Notes under the pieces: model-generated
What the model saw: only the letters and a program-made list of their open reading frames with translations
The model's database searches: none
Told to the model about the DNA's origin: nothing
Shown here: positions 21,001 through 30,900 of the stretch, piece by piece
How the letters are laid out: every line of letters begins with the position of its first letter
Position numbering within the stretch: position 1 is the stretch's first letter
Made by a program: the position numbers and the translations under genes
DNA from: Symsagittifera roscoffensis
Taxonomy: Eukaryota; Xenacoelomorpha; Acoela; Convolutidae
Direction: 5' to 3'
NCBI RefSeq assembly: GCF_963678635.1
Contig: NC_087068.1
Location: forward strand, 26,414,318 to 26,478,317
DNA: 64,000 nucleotides

Positions 21001-24000
21001 GATTACACTAATCCACCTGGACATCTATGCCGACTACCTGAAGGAGAAGGATCCCAAACTGGACTCCAGGGCAGTGCGAGCGCTGCTCACAACGGGAGGT
21101 CCGAGGCTGATGAAAGTGGATGGCATCAATATCTACACGAAAGCTCACATAACTGATGCGAACGATCAGGTTGGCCGGATATACATTGGTCAAGAGGAGC
21201 TGAAGGTCAGACGAATCGGACACAACGCGATGCTCGAACAAGATGCGGTGCATATTGGTTGCGAGGCCGATCTGGCCGCACACGTTCTGGACGTGCAAGG
21301 CAGACAACTTTCAGTAAAGGGACTGCTAGACACGGGAGCAGTGGTTAGTGTCATGCCAGTCAAAACTTGGACCGACATGGGTTTCGAAAGATCGGATCTC
21401 ATACCGACAAACATCAGGTTGGCAGCTGCCAATCAGGGAGCGATCTATGTCGCCGGACGAACCCCAATCATCTCACTGCAGCTTGGAGGAAGACATCTTT
21501 GGATGAGCTTCCTAGTAGTAGAGAATTTGGATGAATCCGACCAGTTCATCCTAGGAAGGGATTTCGTTCGCAACTTTGACGTCACGATTGATCTCAATGA
21601 CGGATTGATTAGGATCAAGGATCCTGAAAGAAAGTATGAGAAAAGACCCCTTAATAAGATCTTAATTAATCAGGCCAAGGTGCCGATTTTTCTGGATCGA
21701 AAAGTTAGATTAAAACCGAACCAAGCCGTAGTAGCGACGTTTAGGATGAGGAACTTGAATGAACTCAGCAATGACAGACAGGTGTGTCTGGTACCAAATC
21801 CAAACAGTAAAAGCTCGGCTATTTTAGGAAGAAGCTTCTCACTCACTCAGAGCGGACTGTGTGTGAGTGTGTTATTGAACACAGAAGCAACAACAGTGAC
21901 AATACAGAGGGGAAAGAAACTTGGCTACGCTTTGCCTCTGAACACAGACTTTCTGAGTGTGGAGAACTTGAAGAAGTTTGATGTAACTAAATGTCCATTA
22001 CATGCGAACCAAGAATGTATAATGAAAAGAGTAATTGAATTGAAATCTTCTAGGAAATTGTTTTCAATGAAGTCGGAAACAGATGATGGGCTGTCTAGTT
22101 GTTCCAACTTTCCTGAGAGGCCGACAGAAGCAGAGTTAGCAGCGAATAGGCCTGTCCTACCTGAGATAGAACATCTGAAGGGTAAAATATCTGACAAGGA
22201 ACTAGATTCGCTCAGGGCGGTGCTAGATCGGAACGCAGACGTTTTTTCAAAGCATAAGGCCGATATAGGTTGTTGCAATTTTGTAGAGCACGAGATTGAG
22301 ATAGAAGAGGGCTCGGTACCTCATAGGGAAGGGGCGAGAAGAATGACCCCAAACAAGTCAGAAGCGTGTAGGAAGGAAATTGAAATGTTAATGGAGTACG
22401 ACATGATTGAGCCGTCGAAGTCCCCATGGGCTTGTGGCGTGGTCATGGCGAAAAAGAAAGGGGGACAACTCAGATTTTGTTGTGATTTCCGTTATCTGAA
22501 CGCAGTGACTATAAAGGACGCATATCCGATTCCCCGCATCGATGAGAGCCTATCCAAGCTGGGAGACGCTAAGTTCTTCACGACGTTGGATTTGGGCTCC
22601 GCATTCTGGCAAGTGCCACTCAGAAAGCAAGATCGAGAGAAAACAGGTTTCGCGTGTGAGCTGGGACTGTTCCAGTGGAAGAGGATGCCATTCGGATTGT
22701 GCAACGCGACGGCCACATTCCAGCGACTGATGGCCCAGGCACTCACGAGCGTCACTAAGAAATACGGGAATCTCATTATGTGTTATGTCGATGATGTCGT
22801 GATTGCAACACCAACCTTGGAAGACCACATAGAAAGGTTGGAGGAGGTGTTTTCTTGCATGAAGCAGGCGGGTCTGAAATGCAAACCCTCTAAGTGTGAA
22901 ATCCTCAGGGATTCCATAAAGTATCTGGGCCGCCTGGTTGACAAACATGGAGTGAGACCAGATCCCGAAGCGGTTGAAGCGGTGCTGACCTGGAAGGCAC
23001 CTAAAACAGATACACAGCTGATGAGTTTTCTGGGATTCGCAAATTATTATCGAGAGTTCATCAAGGGGTATGCTGACAAGATATACCCCATGCAGAGGCT
23101 GATGAGAAACAAGGGCAAAAAGTTCACCTGGACTGATGAGGCACAAGTTTCATTTGAAAACATCAAGCGTGAACTTTGCGAGGCACCGGTCCTCGGCATG
23201 CCAACAGAGAAGGGAATGTTCGTGCTGGACACGGATGCATCAGTGGTTGCGATATCGGGCATACTTCACCAGGAGCAGGAGTGGAACGGGAGAATGGTTC
23301 TTCGTCCGATAGCCTACGGGAGTAAAGTCCTGAGTGATACTGAAATGAAGTACGGCGCACCAAAAGCGGAGATGTTTGCGGCGATCACTTTCGTGGAAAA
23401 ATACAGGGCCTACTTGGGGAGTGCTCCCTTCAAGTTACGTGTGGATAATCGTGCCCTTGCCTGGCTGAAAACCTATTCGATGGACCAAAGCTATATTGGT
23501 CGTTGGATTGTGCGCCTGGATGGATACCACATGATCATAGAGCACCGTACCCGTGACAAGCACCAGAACGCAGATAGCCTCAGTAAAAAGACAGAATTTT
23601 ATGAGCGCCTCGAGGAGAAGCAGGCTAACCAATCAGAGATCAAAGACGGGTTTTCCTTTCTGGACAAAGAAACCTACGATAAGCTGCCGTTTACTAGGTG
23701 GTTAGACAAATCAGGACATCCTATACCTGGACACCCTGACCTTCCAGTGGAGACGGCCGCGGAGATAAAGCTTTTAGCCAGAGGCGAACCCGTTCCGTTG
23801 GACCTGCTAGTCCGATCCAACTTGGTACAGCAAGAACTGACCAGGCTGGGTATAAACAGCATCGCTTTATTGAATAAGACGGTGAACGTGGCGCCGGACG
23901 TCATGGGAAAACTCCGTGACTTGTTGGATAGGGAAGTGAATAGGCATGATCGTGAATGGATGGAGACCATGCAGAGGTTGACTGTCACCGAGAGAACAGA

Positions 24001-26611
24001 GAAGAGGCCAGTGTCCATTCGCAGCCGAGGCGTTGAACGGGATTGCAGGTCGATCGTCAACCAGCTGGTGACCTCGATGCCGAAAGAAGTATTGTTGAGA
24101 ACTTCGTTCACTGAATATGGAACATCGAATCAAAACCAAGCTACTGAGGAAGTCAGGATCAGGTCGAAAGCTAGCTTCACGAGGAGAGTGCACTTCACGG
24201 ATGCAAAGGAGGAATACGAGCCAAGCCCAGATTGTTCGTCCGTGGACGAGACAATGTCCGGGGAGTCTGACACCTTCGAGCCAGTCAAGGACGACTTGTC
24301 TGAGGAGTCAGACACCTGTGAGCCCGTGCAGGACAACTTGTCCGGGGAGAGGTTGACTAGACCACCTAGGGGCAGAATTTTGTCCGGGGAGTCGGGTTCA
24401 AAGCGACCGATGGACAGAGTTTTGTCCGGGGAGTCAAGAAACATCTCAGACAACTTGGAATATGATGTTGAGGAATCAGTCGTTTCAAGTGGTGACTCGA
24501 GACCCCAGTCCTGGGACAACACGTCTGAAACAACTTCCAATTCCGATGTGTCAGAGATCGCAATCCACTCCTTATTGGTAGACTGGAAGCAGCGTGGGCT
24601 GGACCGAGAAACACATCAGGATCCAGACAGGGACAGATACACCTCAGATGAAGAGGGCACTGTGGTAGATAATGCCGCAGACGAGCTCGAGCTGATAGCA
24701 GTTTCAAAACGCCCAACCAGATTGCTGCCACATGGTACGGTCGTCCGTACCAATCTGGAACCATCTGTGCAAGAAGCGACGCCTTTGAAAAAGATATGGT
24801 GTGTCAAGTTGATGGACGATGCTCATGCTCCGGAGATAATGAGTGGGCAAATGAACGTGGTGAAGACATATTTGAAAGCCAGGTACAGGCTGTCGGATCT
24901 CCTGAGGGCTCAACGAAATGATAGAATGACGAGCAGTCTGAAAAGATGGATCGAGAATGGGGCACCTGACAAGGGAGACTTGGAAGAAGACAGCTACAAA
25001 ATCCTGAAGCAATTTTACCTGAAGAGGAAAGACTTGTTGTACCTGAATAAGGACGGAATCGTAGCCTGTAAGCGCAAGGAGGAGGACAAGGTCCTTTATA
25101 AATACAATTCAATAGTGTTACCACAGTTGTACCAGACCGAATTGCTCTTTCGCTCACATGATCAGATGGGACATCAAGGCGTGGACAAAGTGTATAACAG
25201 GATACAAAAACGATTCGAATGGCCGGGATTGAAGAAGGCTTGTGAGAAATGGATAGCCGCATGCCTGTCTTGTCAACAGGCAAAGGATCCCAGGAAACTA
25301 AGGTTCCCCCTACAGTCAATAGAATCGTCAGGTTTCAACGAAGTGGTGCAAATTGATCATCAGAAAATCTGCATGACAGCAACGGGCTATAATCAGGTGC
25401 TGGTAATGATCGACCATTTTACGAAGTATGCGGAGGCAGCACCCTGCATGACAGCATCGGCAGAAGAAACATGCGATCATTTGATAAACGTGTGGATAGC
25501 AAGGCATGGCTGCCCCATCACGTTCCAATCGGACAATGACAAAGCATTCGTAGGTGATCTCACAAAAGAGTTAATGAAAAGGTCGCAGGTAGCTCAGGCC
25601 CACTCGACCACTTATCACCCGCAAACGAATGGCCTAGTCGAGAGGCAGAATCGCACACTGGTATCCATGTTGAGAGTCTACTGCTCACGCTACATGGATG
25701 ACTGGGACAAGCACTTGCCGCAAGTGATGGGTGCTTACAACAGCACGGAGCATTCCACCACGGGAATAAGTCCACATATGATGCTGACGGGTCACGAAAA
25801 AGCACTCCCATTAACGTTCTTCTACCCTGAATATGAAGGGAAGAGGACAGCACCGCAAACGTACGTGCGGGACGTTATTAGAAGACAGCAGGACCTTAAT
25901 GACTTATGCAGGAGGAATACGCAACAGGCGCAAATTAGACAAAAAAGGAGGTTTGATAAAAGAACAGCCGATGCAAAAGCCTACTCAGTTGGCGATTACG
26001 TCTGGGTGTTCCAGGAAGTGGTTCCACCAAAAGGAACCAAGAAACTATTAAAGAAATGGCGTGGTCCATTTAAGATAACAGAGGTGCATCAAGGAGGTCG
26101 TTTTTATCGGCTGAGCACTGGAAGAGCGGCTCATTACGAGAATATCAAACCGCACAATGCCTCGTCAGAGGATTGGTGCATCCCAGCGGACATGCAAGAG
26201 GGAGACTATTTAATTGTGGATCCTGCTTGTGAAGTGAATGAGAGGGGTACTCGCGACAAGAACGACGGGAACGAGGTGGTGGACGATTGCGATCTACCAC
26301 TGGATCTCGAGTTGACTGAGCGAGTAGAGGTGGACGATGAAACTCTACCCTATGCCGAAGAAGACTGGGATTGCCCGGAACAAACCGAAATTGACAAAGG
26401 AATACAGCCTGACTTTCCTCTCACCATGGAAACACGCCAAAGCAAGAAAGGAAAAAACCAGAAGAAATACAATCCGTATGGCGAGGACTTCGTTGTAGAC
26501 AGGATAGTAGTGAGTGATGTCATAGACTCGCTGGTGGGACTGGACGAAGTGGCGATGCTAGGGGAAATCGACCTTGTGAACGATATGGATCAAGATTGGA
26601 TCGACGATTGA
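18074..26611 (+). CDS. gag-pol: Inner element ORF1: Gag-protease-RT-RNase H-integrase polyprotein
   Basis: The frame has 2,845 codons from ATG 18074. The N-terminal 500 residues are charged and low in complexity. A Ty3-type Gag helical region spans about 530-680, followed by two CCHC zinc knuckles at 741-754 and 793-806. The aspartic protease has its LDTGA Asp at 1086 and ILGRDF near 1158. The RT starts near 1423 with YVDD at 1571-1574. RNase H carries LDTDAS at about 1718-1723. A linker (about 2060-2121) repeats LSGES. Integrase has His2362, His2367, Cys2397 and Cys2400, then the D2428, D2487, E2523 triad (D,D35E); SDNG has become SDND. Gag and Pol share one frame, so no gag-pol frameshift is needed. 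The TGA at 26609-26611 replaces a Trp codon of copy 1 and truncates the tail. The 3.1-kb leader precedes it. Confidence 0.95.
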   Translation: MQRRDSLGSTTKIPRLSKGSTRKFRTRRSQTSFSSASDAFAEDESTKGQLDLSVIEMKLRSEKNLDGNQGRSAEAEPASETPVDPFDEGERTLIRPDFEPDEVLDREEVERTEETSERSEVEPREEVLFKGMSKSETKSHRWRGEYSHSASTHSSLAKQSNNAMMSSISPSEEQPGSKAKKSWRSLYDERMASLPTVGLTSSYDYPETSHPDVNFTPCPRNEKSRKASSVSPTRPMSDGITMGASSTFDRLMTSMHKQKDRASSSTRLPPQLTSSSLGLTPPLGAAGDISDMFAGVMNGLDELRRDMTKKIDKVDERAHHGRESLKDELTHVKSQARFDQAQLIRNTDQCLAESLAQANKESEEREARMSREIERLLNDHDNTYAQTMTSLEKRLDAKSDLMMRKLDAILNGSSWQEHSNSRERSRHANAGDGTGNSARAQQGSRTNYEPRNKEWPRAAPQRPGWTNPVPPEADATPETRLPTVPQVSSVPDLTTVSQDTTMYASMFEPLNRSLETFITKLSKSTERGERSRRTLKKPKSYKDESDGCIDTWIEVMKLHFEEENLSKKQECSALTSNLEGTALNCVMAKRANERDSARKIFDILLNRFGSEVQGHQAMVKFEKRRQRDEESIDKFLDDLELLRRRSNPDERISERNLAIASKFMDGVRSEELKTMLATHFTLSLDQVPTPDDLRMKSREYLLIKPRAQNRYSNYGNYSGTNTGANSSWYKPRDDMDKRRSCANCGSMDHHVSACSAYKQNMKAIGYFLEDADATDEDHEEYVRGLIMKYGPRCFFCNLEGHFKSDCTQFWDAVADAKHPRHDEALSGVKASRARLMNEAESRRKETTPSTFATKKVKTWPDEVVASNLEAESSSPLKVDYGLAARTALQNVKQDLATKEVEQWVRSELESADLRESLNVLGKATKVEDKEEPKKQGLKLNVISGKTFGMTKAGTKIMSIISVAGHQVVKNLSEPSEITLIHLDIYADYLKEKDPKLDSRAVRALLTTGGPRLMKVDGINIYTKAHITDANDQVGRIYIGQEELKVRRIGHNAMLEQDAVHIGCEADLAAHVLDVQGRQLSVKGLLDTGAVVSVMPVKTWTDMGFERSDLIPTNIRLAAANQGAIYVAGRTPIISLQLGGRHLWMSFLVVENLDESDQFILGRDFVRNFDVTIDLNDGLIRIKDPERKYEKRPLNKILINQAKVPIFLDRKVRLKPNQAVVATFRMRNLNELSNDRQVCLVPNPNSKSSAILGRSFSLTQSGLCVSVLLNTEATTVTIQRGKKLGYALPLNTDFLSVENLKKFDVTKCPLHANQECIMKRVIELKSSRKLFSMKSETDDGLSSCSNFPERPTEAELAANRPVLPEIEHLKGKISDKELDSLRAVLDRNADVFSKHKADIGCCNFVEHEIEIEEGSVPHREGARRMTPNKSEACRKEIEMLMEYDMIEPSKSPWACGVVMAKKKGGQLRFCCDFRYLNAVTIKDAYPIPRIDESLSKLGDAKFFTTLDLGSAFWQVPLRKQDREKTGFACELGLFQWKRMPFGLCNATATFQRLMAQALTSVTKKYGNLIMCYVDDVVIATPTLEDHIERLEEVFSCMKQAGLKCKPSKCEILRDSIKYLGRLVDKHGVRPDPEAVEAVLTWKAPKTDTQLMSFLGFANYYREFIKGYADKIYPMQRLMRNKGKKFTWTDEAQVSFENIKRELCEAPVLGMPTEKGMFVLDTDASVVAISGILHQEQEWNGRMVLRPIAYGSKVLSDTEMKYGAPKAEMFAAITFVEKYRAYLGSAPFKLRVDNRALAWLKTYSMDQSYIGRWIVRLDGYHMIIEHRTRDKHQNADSLSKKTEFYERLEEKQANQSEIKDGFSFLDKETYDKLPFTRWLDKSGHPIPGHPDLPVETAAEIKLLARGEPVPLDLLVRSNLVQQELTRLGINSIALLNKTVNVAPDVMGKLRDLLDREVNRHDREWMETMQRLTVTERTEKRPVSIRSRGVERDCRSIVNQLVTSMPKEVLLRTSFTEYGTSNQNQATEEVRIRSKASFTRRVHFTDAKEEYEPSPDCSSVDETMSGESDTFEPVKDDLSEESDTCEPVQDNLSGERLTRPPRGRILSGESGSKRPMDRVLSGESRNISDNLEYDVEESVVSSGDSRPQSWDNTSETTSNSDVSEIAIHSLLVDWKQRGLDRETHQDPDRDRYTSDEEGTVVDNAADELELIAVSKRPTRLLPHGTVVRTNLEPSVQEATPLKKIWCVKLMDDAHAPEIMSGQMNVVKTYLKARYRLSDLLRAQRNDRMTSSLKRWIENGAPDKGDLEEDSYKILKQFYLKRKDLLYLNKDGIVACKRKEEDKVLYKYNSIVLPQLYQTELLFRSHDQMGHQGVDKVYNRIQKRFEWPGLKKACEKWIAACLSCQQAKDPRKLRFPLQSIESSGFNEVVQIDHQKICMTATGYNQVLVMIDHFTKYAEAAPCMTASAEETCDHLINVWIARHGCPITFQSDNDKAFVGDLTKELMKRSQVAQAHSTTYHPQTNGLVERQNRTLVSMLRVYCSRYMDDWDKHLPQVMGAYNSTEHSTTGISPHMMLTGHEKALPLTFFYPEYEGKRTAPQTYVRDVIRRQQDLNDLCRRNTQQAQIRQKRRFDKRTADAKAYSVGDYVWVFQEVVPPKGTKKLLKKWRGPFKITEVHQGGRFYRLSTGRAAHYENIKPHNASSEDWCIPADMQEGDYLIVDPACEVNERGTRDKNDGNEVVDDCDLPLDLELTERVEVDDETLPYAEEDWDCPEQTEIDKGIQPDFPLTMETRQSKKGKNQKKYNPYGEDFVVDRIVVSDVIDSLVGLDEVAMLGEIDLVNDMDQDWIDD
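24254..24434 (+). repeat. Cluster of internal polypurine-type motifs in ORF1 of the inner element
   Basis: The (T)TGTCCGGGGAG(T) motif lies at 24254-24266, 24338-24349, 24380-24392 and 24422-24434, with a degenerate copy at 24296-24308. They code LSGE(S) and lie about 10.3 kb into the 24.4-kb element. The same string abuts the 3' LTR at 37527-37540. Confidence 0.8.
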
Positions 26612-27504
26612 TCAGAACCGGAAGTGGAGTTCGAACCAGAAGCGGAACAGACTCATGAGCAAGAACTAACAAACTTGCGCGTGCTCGAATGGCTCCACGA
26701 TCTGCCGACAGATCCAAAAGAGACGATCCTGACGATTCAGGACGTCGATAGAGACGGCGTCAAATACATCAGCCATGACAATACCGAGTCCAACTGGGTC
26801 GCCCCAGATGGTCCTCTACGTGTTCCACAATCCAACCTCGGTCTCCTAGACTTTGGGCGATCGACGGGGACGTCGATGGATATTTTTGTCCGGGAGTGGG
26901 GGTAGGACTCACCCACACCGAAAATCTCATAATAAAAAAATTGAAATCGGCAAGGGAAACCGGAGAACTAGAGACAGAGGGCGAGAATGCTAAGAAACCA
27001 CCTTTTGGACGAATCTTTGAATCGTATTTTGATCTCCCGAACCACTATTCGAACAATATCGTTATAACGGACAGCGATTTCATACTCACGGAACGCACGT
27101 GCGCCATAGCGATAACTGCGGACGTAAGCTTCAAAACAGCACTAGCGGCCGACTTTAAAAGAGAGTACAAGAATATCGAGTTTTTGTGGAAACAGAGGCC
27201 GGGTGTAGGAGGAATGATAGCGTTGCCCCCTGTTGCATCACAGATACCAGGGAAATATTTGTGTTTTTTGGTTACGAAAGCTACTGACAGGCAACACGTG
27301 AATCCGGAGAGCTTGGTATTGGCCTTGACTCGACTTAGGGATTTCCTGGTTGAGAGAGGTGTGACCTCTCTCTCGTTGCCAGTTTATGATCCCAATAGAG
27401 GGAAGCTACACCCGAGAGAGTTGTACGCTCTTGTGCATGTGATATTTTCAGAGACTGACATAGAGGTTTACTTACATAAAAAATACTATCTGAGCATATG
27501 CTAA
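26612..27504 (+). pseudogene. Inner element ORF1 tail after premature TGA: macro-domain-like region, frameshifted
   Basis: The sequence continues in frame after the TGA at 26609-26611 (open 26612-26905), then one G is missing from the motif at 26886-26897 relative to copy 1. Homology therefore moves to the frame 26896-27504. Together they match copy 1 at 2590-3493. The last 150 residues show the same macro-like pattern: ILTERTCAIAI, ALAADFKREY, GKYLCFLVT, TRLRDFLVE, SLPVYDPNRG and LYALVHVIFS. Conservation between the two diverged elements suggests the tail was functional until recently. The stop and the one-base loss could be real mutations, readthrough or recoding sites, or assembly errors in a G run. 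Confidence 0.7.
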
Positions 27505-27946
27505 GAATTGCGCTCGGCGATAAGTGGTTTTTATTAAGTTGCTCGATAAGAATTAGAGTCAAGTTTTAGGTTAGGTTTTAGGTACAGTATTAGGGATTAG
27601 GTTTTTATATGATAGTATAGGTGTGTGATGTTTATGTGTTTATGTTATGTTATTGTTATGATATGTTTTATGTTTGTGTCATCAAGGTGACAGCGCTTAT
27701 TCGTGCTACTCTGACAAAGATAAAGGTGGACGATCCACCTGGGTGCTAAATTTTAAATCAGAATTGTGAAGAGAATTTCAATTGAGAGTTTTAAAGAATT
27801 GATTGATGTTGCATCCAAAAATGATGGTTCTAAGTCGCGACCTGTTTTTTAGATCTTGATTGATCGAAAATTGTTTACTGAACACTAAATCAGAGGAGAC
27901 AGAAAGAAATTACACGACACGACAACAAGAATCAACACGAAAAGAA
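27505..27946 (+). promoter_or_regulatory. Intercistronic region with conserved splice-acceptor-like site (inner element)
   Basis: No gene is recognised. The stretch is AT-rich, with TTATGT-type repeats near 27630-27680. A pyrimidine run ends in TAG at 27850-27852 and is followed by ATCTTGATTGATCG, conserved with copy 1 (3806-3822). The first ATG of ORF2 is at 27947. Confidence 0.5.
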
Positions 27947-30900
27947 ATGGGTGACACGAACGAACTCATGGAATTCCTCTCAGCGAGTCTAGGAGCGACT
28001 CTAGACGAGATCTATCAGCGGCTGATCGATTGTGATTTTACACGAGAAGACCCGGGGTTGGCGATGTTTGTGGTCGCACAGCTCAATGCACTGGGAAGAG
28101 AGGGTCGAGGGAATCGCCCTACAGAAGTCGTGTTGATGTTGGCCTTCGGTGAGTCCGGGACCGCCGAGAGAGGCCGAAACCGATTGATGAGATGGAGGCG
28201 CGGAGAAATGTCTGGCCACGACCTGGCTCGTGAGCCAGGACTAGGTGAGCAAAGGGACCACCGGTTAGGTGAGATGCCCTTACCTGTCCAACCTGCGCAG
28301 CCACTCATTGGAGCGAAGAGACAACGTGATGGGCCAGGCCCGTCACACTCTGTCGACTCTCCAACAGCTGCTCCTCCCCTAAAGAGAGTGAGAGTGAGCG
28401 AGATAGAGATCCAGACGTCGGAGACGATTGAGACACTGGAGAAGAAGGAGAGAGATCAGAGTGAGCTGTGTGCCAAACTTCAGGAGTACAGGGCCATAGC
28501 TCGGGAGAGAGACGAATGGAAAAAGAAATTTGAAGATCTGCAGGTGGCCTACAAGGAGGATGAGATAAAGCACCTGAAGGAGCTGTATATGGCGAAGGTG
28601 AGCCAAGTGTCACCGGAAATCCTGGCGAGCATGAGGTCCTCGGAGGGATCTAACGACACACGCCCCAGGACAACAGCGCAGGAGCTGTGCGCATCGAGAG
28701 GACCTGAGGTTCTGGATTTGCGTGCAGCAAGGGGGCCCGAGGCTCCTCAGCAGACACGACCGTCTGCTTCGAGTCAGAGGTTTACGATACCAGACCCTTC
28801 TGACACCTATCTAGCTCCTCAATTCCAGGAATCATTTAACCAAGTGGCCAGAGCCGCGATGGATGAGATCAACAGAGGCACTGAGCGGACACTGGCTAGG
28901 ATCGTTCCTTCCCAGCGTCGTGATCATTCATCAAATAGCTCGGAGCGAGCAACCCGCACGATAGCGTGTTCTGCGCCTGGTGGAGTCTTTGAGAAGTCTC
29001 GTGTGGTAGACATCAGGAAGAATCTGATGGCACGTCATCAGTTCACGCAAGTGCCAGCCGAGCATCCTCGAGCCTGCCTGAATGACATGAGCTGGAACCC
29101 CGCCACGAACGACCAAGTAATTCCCCCAGGGAGTCGCCATTTGATCATTGGAGACAGTTTGGTGAGAGATCTGAATGAGATCTTCGTCTATGGTCATACT
29201 ACCATTCTGTCCTTTGGAGGAGCCTCAGTGGCTCAAGTCATCAAAATGATGGAGTTCCAGAGCGAGGATCATTTGGATACATTAATAATAATGCTGGGGA
29301 CCAATGACGTCTCGAGAGCCCCCGTGACTCCGGAGAACAAGTGGGAACCTCTATTGGTGTGTCTCTTGAACGAATTGAAAGAAAAGTACAGACCCAAACT
29401 CGTGATCCTGTGCACGATACCACCAAATCCTTTGGTGGGCACCATAGCTGCAGATTTCATGAATGGCAACGTGACGCGGTGGAATGAAATGACCCGCAGT
29501 CTGGTGAGAAACAACCCTGGCGAGTTGCGACTCCTGGATCTCGAAAATATGCTGCGCATGACTGACCACATCGCGCTCACTAAAGATGGAGTGCACTTCA
29601 ATACCCAACGAGGGAGGCCTTGGATTAACGATGTGTTTCAGACGCAATTGAGGGAAGCGGAGCAAGAGTCGAGGGCGACCGGTTCTTTGGCTCGGACCAA
29701 TTCGACCGGAGGGAGTAGAATAAGGGCAACCGTGCCCGAATCCCTCGCCAACCGTCTAGGGCCCTTGGCAACGGAGACGGTTGGAGCCGCAACCGTCGCT
29801 CCGAGCTCGAACGTGAGAGACAGGCTAGGGACTGCTCCTCCTCCCAGGCCGCAATCGATTGGAAGCCGACTCGGCAGATCGGTGGAACAGAACAACAGGA
29901 ATAACTCCCAGACCGCGTCTAGGAGGAACGATTCGCCTGCCACGACAAATCCTGCTTCGACAGCAGGACCGTCTACAAGTACCGTGCCAGCGGAGGGGAT
30001 CGAATCAGGCAGCAGGCTGCTTTGGAATAGATCAGATCCTAGTCATTGGGGTCAGTATAAGACGGACATGTCGGCGAAGTTGAATATGAATACCTTGACG
30101 TGTCGGGAGGATGCGATGAGAATGACTGGCGGTGAAAGTCCCACAGTGTCGCGACTTTATCGGATACCGGGTGTGGATTGGCTGCTAGCAGAGCAGGAGA
30201 AATTCAGCTCCTCGACCTCACTCCGACATGTAGACCTGGATGGATTACCTCATGACAATACCTTTGGACCTTTAAACACCCGGTCGCTCACCGACGTTCG
30301 AGATAGGACCCGGGAAAGGACACCACCTGTGCGCAAGGGCAAGTTCCAGACGGAGAACAAGCCCAATAACAAACATCACAAGATGTACAGACAATTCGCT
30401 AAACCACCCGGTCAGACGCCGGGCGAGTATTCGAGGGATTACCCCCGAACTACAACAGTGGTTGGAGACGATAAGAGATACGGGAACCTGAAGGCCCCAA
30501 TAGGCGATGGCCTTTTTGCAGCTTATGACCCCTTGGACATGAAGGCTGCCAAATATCTGGTTGTGGCCGGCTCCGATTATCTCTACACGCCCCGTTCTCT
30601 ATTCTGGCCCGATGTGATTTTCTTAACGGCGCCTAAACTGGACTGGGGACAGGCGATAGGCATGATGATAAGTGTACGGAGAGTGGTCAGCATGGAGCCG
30701 CAGGTAATAGTGGTTGCAGGCTCAAATGATCATCTACAAAGCAGGGGCTTATTGTCACGTCTGACGGATGGATCGATCCCGAGTAACGAAGTTATAGGGG
30801 AGGCGATAATGACACTGCTCTCGGCGATGGCCGAGGTAGAGGCAGCAGCAAGACAACGTTTCACCATGAATGTGGTGAAGGTGATCTTCGTATTGTCACC

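Noticed and set aside
26609-26611. TGA as selenocysteine or an altered genetic code
   Set aside because: Copy 1 has Trp here and every other frame in the window uses TGA as a normal stop, so a nonsense mutation is simpler.
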